From Treponema sp. (GTDB taxonomy: Bacteria; Spirochaetota; Spirochaetia; Treponematales; Treponemataceae), in the NCBI GenBank assembly GCA_016297805.1, contig JAEDFX010000062.1, positions 1-14,161 of the forward strand: a stretch of 14,161 nt of DNA, read 5' to 3'. Each line of letters starts with the position of its first letter. The first letter of the stretch is position 1. The position numbers were made by a program, and so were the translations under genes. Below, piece by piece: positions 7,599 to 14,091 of this stretch. The notes under the pieces were generated by a model that was given only the letters and a program-made list of their open reading frames with translations, made no database searches and was not told where the DNA came from.

Positions 7599-9217
7599 GT
7601 GGTTATCCACTTTAAGAAAAAGTCAATTTCTGTTCTGATTCTGTTTAGAAAGGATTGGGAATAATTAAATGAATAGCCGTCAGGAAAGTGAAGAAATAGA
7701 TATTCTCTTTCTGCGGCTATTTTTTTTATTTCGCTCTGAAGTTCTTCAGTAGAAAAATCTGTTTTTTCGGTAAGAAGTTTTTTTAAGTAAATAAGGGCTT
7801 CTTTTTCTTCTTTTAAATAGAACTTTAGATTATGAATTTGTTTCTCAGAGAAAATTGTATTTTGAATTGAATCCTGAATATTAGAAGTTTCTGCCAGAGG
7901 ATGAGCTTGAATTATACCCAATGATATTCCACAATCTCCTGCATCATAAAGATTAGGAGTAGAAGTAAACAAACTGGTAAATAGTTGAGCATAGGCTTTT
8001 AGGGTAGGTGTAGTAACAAAGGAAGAATTGTTTTTATCCAGGAGTTTAATTGTTGATGGGGCATAAAATGCACCTAAATTATCAATCGGTATAAGCTTGT
8101 TTGTGTTTTGTATTCTAAGTGAATGTGAAAGAGTTCCTTTTGCATGTGTAAAACCGGCACTGTAAGAAAAATCAAGACCACAGAAGTAAACAGGAATATT
8201 TTGGTTTTTTCTGAATTTCAGGGCATAATATACTGCTGTAATTCCAACAGAACCAAATGGAGGATTTACAGGTGGAAGAAAGTCGGAGTCATAAAGCTTC
8301 TTTAAAAAATTTGCATTTATATATTCAGTTGTAAAATATGAAATGTTTTCAAGTTTTATAAATCTGCTTAAATTTGGTAGAGAACTTAGTCCAGCAAACA
8401 GGTGGATGTTTTTATATGCTCCAATAAAAGCTTTTGTAATTACAGACTGAGCTTCTTCAACAAAAACACCATCAGGAATAATACTTCTGTGTAATAACGG
8501 TTGTAAAGCAGTGTCTGCACATAATATAAAGAATTTAGAAAAATCAAGCTTATTATTTTTAAAAAATAAATCTACACTTTGGCCTGCTCCGAAAACAATA
8601 ATTGGTTTTGAAACAGCTTGAAAATAATTAGTAATAGGAGTTGTTTTATCTAGATTAGAAAGGTTTCTGAAAAAGTTAAAGGAATATTTACGGCCAAATT
8701 TTGTTAGAGTGATTCTATTTTTCCAGAATGTTGCCACAGAGTTAATACACGCAGCTTCCAGTTCCTTGTAATATTCTGAGTATAATTGAGCACCAGCAGA
8801 AAAATCAATTCTAATTACACGTTTATATCTGCCTGAAGAAGAAAGATTAAATAATTTTACTGGCAAATTATTGAGTTCATCAGGTTTGGGATACATAAGA
8901 GATGTTTCACTCTGAAATACCTCTGGAAGCTTTTCTAGAACATTTGAATAAGAAAAATCATAAAGAAGCTTATCAGACTCACATAATATAATTAAACATT
9001 CTTCTGGAAGTTTATTTAAAAGCTCTTTAATACCATACTCAAGAACTGGTGAAATACACAGTACAATAGAGCCTGGTAATAAATTCTGATTTTCGATAGT
9101 CTGAATTATTAACTTTGATGGATTATATTTAGAGTAGAGAAGATGATTGTTGTATGAAACAGAAAAGCCCTGAGGCGTTTGTACGACACAGGGCTTTTGA
9201 ATATCAGAATTAGTCAA
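7595..9217 (-). CDS. MptE-like/DUF115 protein, probable motility-associated glycosyltransferase
   Basis: The central region matches the MptE-like/DUF115 (Maf, motility accessory factor) family. It includes a Rossmann-like glycine motif IIVFGAGQSVD (206-216), CADTALQPLL (233-242), then FGSVGITAVYYAL (321-333) and YFCGLDFSYSAGFTHAKGT (344-362). Relatives are tied to sialic- or pseudaminic-type sugar transfer onto flagellin; others are hydroxymethylpterin diphosphokinases, so the reaction here is inferred. The start is a TTG at 9215-9217. No ATG, GTG or TTG follows soon after, and the N-terminal residues TPQGFSVSYNNHLLYSKYNP look like conserved family sequence. A weak GAGAAG site (9225-9230) lies 7 bases upstream, inside the end of the preceding gene. 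The gene is in the same frame as that gene, one sense codon after its TAG. The coding start forms a terminator-like hairpin. The 3' end overlaps lepA by 4 bases. Confidence 0.85.
   Translation of the reverse strand: MTNSDIQKPCVVQTPQGFSVSYNNHLLYSKYNPSKLIIQTIENQNLLPGSIVLCISPVLEYGIKELLNKLPEECLIILCESDKLLYDFSYSNVLEKLPEVFQSETSLMYPKPDELNNLPVKLFNLSSSGRYKRVIRIDFSAGAQLYSEYYKELEAACINSVATFWKNRITLTKFGRKYSFNFFRNLSNLDKTTPITNYFQAVSKPIIVFGAGQSVDLFFKNNKLDFSKFFILCADTALQPLLHRSIIPDGVFVEEAQSVITKAFIGAYKNIHLFAGLSSLPNLSRFIKLENISYFTTEYINANFLKKLYDSDFLPPVNPPFGSVGITAVYYALKFRKNQNIPVYFCGLDFSYSAGFTHAKGTLSHSLRIQNTNKLIPIDNLGAFYAPSTIKLLDKNNSSFVTTPTLKAYAQLFTSLFTSTPNLYDAGDCGISLGIIQAHPLAETSNIQDSIQNTIFSEKQIHNLKFYLKEEKEALIYLKKLLTEKTDFSTEELQSEIKKIAAEREYLFLHFPDGYSFNYSQSFLNRIRTEIDFFLKWITT
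7672..7727 (+). terminator. Intrinsic terminator for the tilS-lepA operon, inside the opposing gene
   Basis: Outer arms AATAGCCG (7672-7679) and CGGCTATT (7714-7721) pair over 8 bp. After a one-base bulge the stem continues with CAG/CTG, AAAG/CTTT and GAA/TTC, closing on a loop of about 10 bases. The right arm runs into eight T (7720-7727). It is oriented for the plus strand and lies about 75 bases after the lepA stop; the minus strand has no T-run after the hairpin. The sequence is at the same time coding for the DUF115 protein (residues IAAEREYLFLHFPDGYS). Confidence 0.72.
9163..9198 (-). terminator. Terminator-like hairpin in the first codons of the DUF115 gene
   Basis: On the minus strand AAAAGCCCTG (9198 to 9189) pairs perfectly with CAGGGCTTTT (9172 to 9163) around a 16-base loop, followed by CTGTTT. 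It starts 22 bases after the stop codon of the PpiD-like gene, the usual place for its terminator, yet lies in codons 7-19 of the next gene. The T-tract is short (TTTT), so termination may be partial; it could act as an attenuator or a translation-controlling hairpin instead. Confidence 0.5.
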
Positions 9218-9220
9218 ACT

Positions 9221-10699
9221 CTAGCTTCTCATCATGTAGTTGAAGTATGTAGACATGAAGTTGTTTTCAAGTTTATTGCTTGAAAGGATTGCATTGTTAG
9301 CAGCATTTTCATCAAAGCTGTCAATGTCAGAAGCTGTAGTTGGTGTTACAAATTCTTCATCTGGTGTAGCTTCTTCTGTGAACTGAAGAACAACAACATT
9401 GTCATTCATCACGATTGGAGCTGAAATTTCATTCATCTTAAGCGAGAATGCAGTCTTCAAGAAGTTTTCGTTTGTATCAGCATTTGAAAGACCTGTTGTA
9501 GATGTATCTACAGAAGTTGCAATTGAAACGCTTCCATAATTTAATGGGAATGGATTAACTTCTACATTTTCAATATTGAGTTTAGCACATGCTGAAGCAA
9601 AATCGCTCTTAAGGGCTTCGTTTGTGAAATCTGTTGCTTTTGCAGTGAAGTAGTCTTCGATACGTGTGCTTTCATAATTCTTAAGATAAGTTGAAACAAC
9701 ATTTACAGTTGATTCATCTTCGAAGTCTGGAGCAACTGTTGCAGAATGTTTGAAAAATACAGAGTATGAACCATTTGTTTCGATTACAGGACTTACAACT
9801 CCTACATTTAAGTCAACGAGAGTTGCTAAATCTTCTTTATTTGTAAGAATATTTTCAATCTGATACTGATATGAGTTTGTTAATTTTCCTTCTGCATTAG
9901 AATATGTTTTTGTTGAATATTCTGGTACAGCATCTTCAATTGTGATTTCAACATTGTTAACACGTTTTGCAACTGTTGCAGCAGTAGCCTTATCAGCAAC
10001 TGTAACTACTGTCATATCATATTTATTGAATTTAGCTGCATTGTCTTTTCCGTATTTTGTAATTTCTTCAGTTGGATAATCCTTCATTGCAAAAACAGCC
10101 ATATTGAATCCTCGTTTTTTAGAATCATAAGCTGTAAGGAAATCAAGTTCGGCATCAGAAACTTTAATACCGTAAAGAGCTTCAGAACCAACGATTTCTG
10201 TGTTAGAACCGAAGTTATCATCGTAGTAACGAGAAGAGATAAGGCTGGCTTCTACACTGTCACGAAGTTTTGCAACTTCAGATGCTGGTGCCTGTCTGTA
10301 AAGTTTAGAAGAATATTTTCCGTTTTCATCTGAGAAATAAGGAATAAGCTGTCTTGTTACAGCTGATTTTGGAACTGTATATCCAGAAGCTTTTACTGCA
10401 TCTTCATAAGCATATTTTGTTACTGTTGAGTTGAATGCATAATTAAAGATGTAATAGTAAGTTGATGAGTCAATCTGCTGACCGTAATTCTGGAACATCT
10501 GACCATACTGTGAAACGAAATCATAGAAATCTGATCCCTGTTCGTAGACAATTTCTTTTCCGTTGTATTTACCAAAAGCAGGAATTTTTTCCTGATGAGC
10601 ATCAGCACCACCTGTGAATGCAGGAAGAATGACAAAACAGAAAGCACAAATCAAAAGGATTACTAAAGATCCAATTGTATAAGCAGTATTTTTTTTCAT
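9221..10699 (-). CDS. Membrane-anchored PpiD/SurA-like periplasmic chaperone, parvulin core degenerate
   Basis: This 492-residue protein has a short basic N terminus and one hydrophobic segment (about residues 8-29) with no signal-peptidase motif, so it is predicted to be anchored in the inner membrane with the rest in the periplasm. The region after the anchor resembles SurA/PpiD N-terminal chaperone helices. Residues about 225-320 look like a decayed parvulin (PpiC) rotamase domain: the closing VGVVSPVIETNGSYSVFFK is recognisable, but the catalytic histidines and GG-LG core are absent. A second similar end (FLKTAFSLKMNEISAPIVMNDNVVVLQF, 413-440) recalls PpiD architecture. It is probably a chaperone rather than an enzyme. 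The ATG follows AAAAGGG with 8 bases spacing and has a good promoter. It is upstream of, and in frame with, the DUF115 gene. The family assignment is moderate. Confidence 0.8.
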   Translation of the reverse strand: MKKNTAYTIGSLVILLICAFCFVILPAFTGGADAHQEKIPAFGKYNGKEIVYEQGSDFYDFVSQYGQMFQNYGQQIDSSTYYYIFNYAFNSTVTKYAYEDAVKASGYTVPKSAVTRQLIPYFSDENGKYSSKLYRQAPASEVAKLRDSVEASLISSRYYDDNFGSNTEIVGSEALYGIKVSDAELDFLTAYDSKKRGFNMAVFAMKDYPTEEITKYGKDNAAKFNKYDMTVVTVADKATAATVAKRVNNVEITIEDAVPEYSTKTYSNAEGKLTNSYQYQIENILTNKEDLATLVDLNVGVVSPVIETNGSYSVFFKHSATVAPDFEDESTVNVVSTYLKNYESTRIEDYFTAKATDFTNEALKSDFASACAKLNIENVEVNPFPLNYGSVSIATSVDTSTTGLSNADTNENFLKTAFSLKMNEISAPIVMNDNVVVLQFTEEATPDEEFVTPTTASDIDSFDENAANNAILSSNKLENNFMSTYFNYMMRS

Positions 10700-10731
10700 A
10701 ATAAAAACCCTTTTATTAATAATATTTTAAA

Positions 10732-10747
10732 ATAATTGTACAATTAT
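10732..10747. repeat. Perfect 16-bp palindrome at the PpiD-like gene promoter
   Basis: The sequence ATAATTGTACAATTAT is a perfect inverted repeat. It covers five bases of the minus-strand -10 box and the predicted transcription start (about 10736). That is a classic place for a dimeric repressor to bind. AT-rich DNA gives short palindromes by chance, but 16 perfect bases at a promoter is suggestive. No regulator is visible in the window. Confidence 0.45.
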
Positions 10748-10771
10748 ACCATATATATAGGTAATCGTCTA
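10743..10771 (-). promoter_or_regulatory. Promoter of the PpiD-like/DUF115 pair
   Basis: On the minus strand a -35 box TAGACG (10771 to 10766, 4 of 6 matches) and a perfect -10 TATAAT (10748 to 10743) are 17 bases apart. The predicted start near 10736 leaves a leader of about 37 bases containing AAAAGGG before the ATG at 10699. I see no terminator between ddl and this promoter, so read-through from murE-ddl is also possible. Confidence 0.68.
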
Positions 10772-10797
10772 GTTTTTAAATTTTGCTGTACGTAATA

Positions 10798-11925
10798 TTA
10801 ACGGCTTGTATTTAAACTGGATTTTGCCTTGTGACGTTCAATACCTTCCTGAATCAGAAGTTCAACTAAATCTTCAAAATGAAGTCCTGCAGCATCACAC
10901 ATTTTTGGAAACATGCTGATTGGAGTAAATCCAGGCATTGTGTTGATTTCGTTCAGGTAAACTGCATTTGTATCCCGGTCAATGAAGAAATCAACACGGG
11001 AAAGTCCAGTTGCATCTAAGGCTTTATATGCGGCACATGCTGTTTTGCGGATTTTTTCCAAATCGTTTTCTGAAAGTTCTGCTGGAATCAAAAGTTTTGC
11101 TCCATCAGGATCGTTATATTTTGCATCAAAATCGTAGAATGTATGGCTAGGTGCGATTTCTCCTGGAATATATGCAACAACTTCCTCAACATCACTTTCA
11201 CTTGGAGAAGTTACTGAATTTCCCGTTACGGAACATTCAATTTCTCGGGCATTAATTGATTTTTCAATAAGAACCTTATCGTCCCACTGGAATGCTTCCA
11301 TAAGAGAAAAACACAATTCCTTACGGTTATTAGCTTTGCTGGCGCCATTAGAAGAACCTGCACAGCAAGGCTTTACAAACATTGGGTAACCAAGTTCTTT
11401 TTCTGTATCATCAAGGAAAGCATCGTATATAACAGAATCCAGCATAACTGTACGTTTCATACAAACATAAGGAACAACAGGAATGCCTACACTCTGCCAT
11501 ATCATTTTTGTTTTTTCTTTATCCATTGTGATTGCTGATGCAAGATGAGTACAACCAACATAAGGAATATCAGCCATCTCAAAAAGTCCTTGAATTGTAC
11601 CATCTTCACCATATGTTCCGTGAAGGGCAGGGAAAACAACGTCAATTTTTAAAGATATGCCGTTCACTACAATTGAATCTGTTTTAGCTCCAGGAATAAT
11701 GCTTACAGCTTTTGATTCGTCTGTAGTAATAGCAAGAGTCGCTTTTTCATCCTTAAGGACTTTTTGATATTCTGAATCATCCTGTAAATACCATCTACCG
11801 TCTTTGCTGATTCCTATAAGAATTACTTTGTTTTCTTTTTTGATTCCACGAACAATTGCTGATGCTGAAATTAAGCTGATTTCGTGTTCGCCTGAACGTC
11901 CACCGTATATAACTGCAATATTCAT
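10798..11925 (-). CDS. ddl: D-alanine--D-alanine ligase
   Basis: Ddl joins two D-alanines with ATP in the cytoplasm to supply the end of the peptidoglycan pentapeptide. The 375 residues form an ATP-grasp enzyme with the expected order of motifs: GGRSGEHEIS (8-17), LHGTYGEDGTIQG (101-113), MDKEKTK (134-140), the ATP lid region KPCCAGSSNGASK (185-197), FYDFDAKY (263-270), and the metal-binding SRVDFF...NEINTMPGFTPISMFPKM end (309-342). The AKY tyrosine points to D-Ala-D-Ala rather than a VanA-type lactate ligase. The lid reads GSSNG where GSSVG is more usual. The gene begins 20 bases after murE with AGGGG about 11 bases before the ATG, so it is co-transcribed with murE. No clear terminator follows it. 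Confidence 0.97.
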   Translation of the reverse strand: MNIAVIYGGRSGEHEISLISASAIVRGIKKENKVILIGISKDGRWYLQDDSEYQKVLKDEKATLAITTDESKAVSIIPGAKTDSIVVNGISLKIDVVFPALHGTYGEDGTIQGLFEMADIPYVGCTHLASAITMDKEKTKMIWQSVGIPVVPYVCMKRTVMLDSVIYDAFLDDTEKELGYPMFVKPCCAGSSNGASKANNRKELCFSLMEAFQWDDKVLIEKSINAREIECSVTGNSVTSPSESDVEEVVAYIPGEIAPSHTFYDFDAKYNDPDGAKLLIPAELSENDLEKIRKTACAAYKALDATGLSRVDFFIDRDTNAVYLNEINTMPGFTPISMFPKMCDAAGLHFEDLVELLIQEGIERHKAKSSLNTSR

Positions 11926-11945
11926 TTTATATATTTCCCCTCTAT

Positions 11946-13652
11946 TTATTTAAATATTTCCTTTAATGCTTTTTTTGCCTCGGATATTTCATCATAAGGC
12001 ATTACAAAATCCTTGTAGATAATGCTGTTTTCGTGAGATTTTCCAAGTAATAATACTATATCATCTTTTTGTGCCATTTTGAATGCCTGGCGGATAGCTT
12101 GAGGACGGTGGTGGGTAATGAACAAATCTTTATCCATAACTTTGCCGGCTTTTTCTGCGCCAACTGCAATCATTTTTAATAATTCAACAGGATCTTCACC
12201 ACGTGGATCTTCATCTGTAAGAATTATTGTGTCACAGTATTTTGCGGCAATTTCTCCCTGAAGAGGACGCTTTGTAAGGTCCCGTTCTCCGCCGCTTCCA
12301 AAAAGAACAATCATTTTTCCAGTACAGCGTTTGCGGATTGGAGGAAAGATTGTTTCAAAGCTGGAAGGAGTGTGGGCATAGTCTACAATCAGTTCAAATG
12401 GCTGACCTTCGTTGATTACTGTCATGCGGCCTTTGATAGGTGTAAGTTCTGAAGTTTTTGCTGCAACTTCTTCATAAGGAAGGTTTGTAACACTGCTGAC
12501 TGCTATAATTGATGCCATAAGGTTGTATGCATTGAAGGCACCTGGAAGCTGTGCGTTTACTTTTACAGAAGTTTCTGAAGCTGGCAAGTCAATTTCAAAT
12601 GTAAGGTCACTGGCTGTAGAAACAATATTTTTGCCAGTCATATACTTAATATTTGCGGGAATGACTGGAAGTTCAACAGGGGCACTGCTTTCTGTTGCTG
12701 CTTTTCCTGCCTTGCCAAGTGTTGTAAAACCGAATACTGGCTGATTTGTACAGTTTGCAAAGAATTCTGCAGAAGGATCTTCCAGATTTACGATTCCAAT
12801 AGAATTGATTTTGCGTTTTTCGCCAGCAATTGTTTTAATGTGATTATGTTTATCAAGAGCACGGAAAAGGTTTGCCTTATCGTTACGATAGGTTTCAAAA
12901 TTTTTGTGGAACTCCAGATGCTCCAATGTTACGTTCATGAAAACACCACAGTCAAAAAGAATGTTTCCGCAGCGGTTCAATTTTGATGAAAGACCGTGAG
13001 ATGAGGTTTCTACAACGGCATATTCGCATCCGTTTTCCAGCATCTGATTCAAATGGTGCTGAATGATTGGTGCTTCCGGTGTTGTCTGATGCTGAGGATT
13101 TGGAACTGCATCTCCACCAAATGAATATTCTACTGTAGAAATAAAGCCGGCTTTTTTACCACAGGCACGAAGCAGCTGCCATATAAAGCTTACTGTTGAA
13201 GATTTTCCTTCTGTACCAGTTACACCAATAACGACTAAACGCTCTGATGGATTGTCGTAGAATGCGGCAGAAAGTGGTGCCATAGCAAAACGAGAATCAG
13301 GAACATTTATAAGGGCAGGGGCAAATTTAAAATCATCATCACTTAGAGCGTTATCCATTGTTCGCTTAATGATTGCAGCAGCAATATCTTTTTGTTGCGA
13401 AGGCGAAAGTTCTCCCTGAAAAACAACAGCATTGGCACCGGCCAGAATTGCCTGTTCTATAAAACAGTTTCCGTCTGTATGTGTTCCTGGAAGGGCAAAA
13501 AACAATGAATCCTTTGTAACTTCGCGGGAATCGAATACAAGATTCGAAATTGAAATATTATTGATTTCTGAAAGATCTGTAATCTGGTTGCCATCTACAG
13601 CGACTATTTTATGCTGAATAGATGGAAGAATTTGTGCGAGAATTTTAGTCAT
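11946..13652 (-). CDS. murE: UDP-N-acetylmuramoyl-L-alanyl-D-glutamate ligase MurE
   Basis: MurE adds the third, diamino residue to UDP-MurNAc-L-Ala-D-Glu in cytoplasmic peptidoglycan synthesis. Three Mur-ligase domains are seen: the N-terminal UDP-binding domain (about 1-135), the central ATPase with P-loop GVTGTEGKSST (143-153), TTPEA (190-194), EHLEFH (244-249) and Lys259 in NDKANLF as the probable carbamylated lysine, and the C-terminal domain with DYAHTP (424-429) and GSGGERDLTKRP (452-463). The amino-acid-selecting motif, DNPR in meso-diaminopimelate enzymes, reads EDPR (481-484), and the later GKGHE motif reads GKSHE (537-541). At 568 residues it is longer than the usual ~490; part of the excess is a poorly conserved stretch around 311-345. 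No Shine-Dalgarno precedes the ATG, which fits the leaderless promoter proposed here. ddl follows. Confidence 0.96.
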   Translation of the reverse strand: MTKILAQILPSIQHKIVAVDGNQITDLSEINNISISNLVFDSREVTKDSLFFALPGTHTDGNCFIEQAILAGANAVVFQGELSPSQQKDIAAAIIKRTMDNALSDDDFKFAPALINVPDSRFAMAPLSAAFYDNPSERLVVIGVTGTEGKSSTVSFIWQLLRACGKKAGFISTVEYSFGGDAVPNPQHQTTPEAPIIQHHLNQMLENGCEYAVVETSSHGLSSKLNRCGNILFDCGVFMNVTLEHLEFHKNFETYRNDKANLFRALDKHNHIKTIAGEKRKINSIGIVNLEDPSAEFFANCTNQPVFGFTTLGKAGKAATESSAPVELPVIPANIKYMTGKNIVSTASDLTFEIDLPASETSVKVNAQLPGAFNAYNLMASIIAVSSVTNLPYEEVAAKTSELTPIKGRMTVINEGQPFELIVDYAHTPSSFETIFPPIRKRCTGKMIVLFGSGGERDLTKRPLQGEIAAKYCDTIILTDEDPRGEDPVELLKMIAVGAEKAGKVMDKDLFITHHRPQAIRQAFKMAQKDDIVLLLGKSHENSIIYKDFVMPYDEISEAKKALKEIFK

Positions 13653-13654
13653 AG

Positions 13655-13683
13655 TTGTAGTATATAACGATTGTAGGTATACT
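13655..13683 (+). promoter_or_regulatory. Putative leaderless promoter of queD
   Basis: A -35-like TTGTAG (13655-13660) and a -10 TATACT (13678-13683) are 17 bases apart. Six bases after the -10 comes the A of the queD ATG (13690), the expected transcription start. The -35 is weak (3 of 6). No Shine-Dalgarno sequence precedes the ATG, in keeping with a leaderless mRNA. Confidence 0.5.
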
Positions 13684-13687
13684 TCAA
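13659..13687 (-). promoter_or_regulatory. Putative leaderless promoter of murE-ddl
   Basis: On the minus strand a -35 TTGAAG (13687 to 13682, 4 of 6) and a -10 TATACT (13664 to 13659, 5 of 6) are 17 bases apart. Six bases later is the A of the murE ATG (13652), where transcription should start. It overlaps almost completely with the queD promoter on the other strand, so the two probably compete for RNA polymerase. Confidence 0.58.
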
Positions 13688-13689
13688 TT

Positions 13690-14091
13690 ATGTTTGAAGT
13701 ACGTGTAGAAGCTGATTTTGCAGCAGCTCATTTTTTAAGAGATTACAACGGGAAGTGTGAAAATCTTCATGGTCATAATTACAAGGTATATGCTCATGTT
13801 CGGGGCAGTGAATTAAATGAAGGTGGAATGCTTCTGGATTTTACAAAATTAAAAGGGGCTTTGCGTACTGTTTGCAAATCTGTAGATCATACTAATTTGA
13901 ATGATTTACCTGTTTTTGATCAGAATCCTAGTGCAGAACGTATTGCTATGTTTATTTATAATGGCATTATTGCTGAGTTAAAAAAAGAAGGACTGGATTT
14001 GTCTTTCGTGGAAGGAAAAACTGGGCCAGTTCTTTTTGCTGTTGATGTATTTGAAACAGATACCAGCAGAGCCAGATATTCAGTCTGCTAG
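13690..14091 (+). CDS. queD: 6-carboxytetrahydropterin synthase / 6-pyruvoyltetrahydropterin synthase family
   Basis: This 133-residue protein belongs to the QueD/PTPS (COG0720) family, which converts dihydroneopterin triphosphate into 6-carboxytetrahydropterin on the way to queuosine, or into related pterins. Zinc ligands are His14 (AAHF) and His27 and His29 (LHGH); the catalytic Cys23, Asp66-His67 (VDHTNLND) and Glu122 (FETDTSRARY) are present, and the substrate-binding PSAERIA (80-86) corresponds to the usual PTSEN. Length is typical. The motif reads CENLHGH, with both the cysteine of QueD and a glutamate at the position used by folate-type PTPS-III, so a dual role is possible. It is divergent from murE over 37 bases, with a predicted leaderless start. 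No queuosine or folate neighbours are in view, so the pathway is uncertain. Confidence 0.9.
   Translation: MFEVRVEADFAAAHFLRDYNGKCENLHGHNYKVYAHVRGSELNEGGMLLDFTKLKGALRTVCKSVDHTNLNDLPVFDQNPSAERIAMFIYNGIIAELKKEGLDLSFVEGKTGPVLFAVDVFETDTSRARYSVC

Larger units (their letters stand above)
13650..13692. repeat. Imperfect inverted repeat spanning the murE-queD divergent start region
   Basis: Arms 13650-13664 and 13678-13692 match as inverted repeats in 13 of 15 positions (CATArTTGwAGTATA), with a 13-base centre. Each arm includes one gene's start codon, one -35 box and the opposite strand's -10 box. A direct repeat of TTGTAG also occurs at 13655 and 13671. Confidence 0.5.

Noticed and set aside
7603..7611. 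TTATCCACT, one mismatch from a DnaA box
   Set aside because: A single site inside coding sequence with no cluster, AT-rich unwinding region or dnaA/dnaN nearby; not evidence of an origin.
7597..7612. Short hairpin AAGTGG-TTAT-CCACTT at the lepA/DUF115 junction as the terminator
   Set aside because: The stem is only 6 bp and no T-run follows on either strand; the hairpin at 7672-7727 is much better.
9163..9198. Using the hairpin to argue that the DUF115 gene really starts downstream of it
   Set aside because: The residues encoded by and just after the hairpin (TPQGFSVSYNNHLLYSKYNP) look like conserved family sequence, and no good start codon follows soon after.
9215..9223. The TAG between the PpiD-like and DUF115 genes as a pseudogene-causing mutation of one fused gene
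   Set aside because: The first protein has its own plausible C terminus and the two families are normally separate, so two genes are the simpler reading; the in-frame arrangement is kept as a finding.
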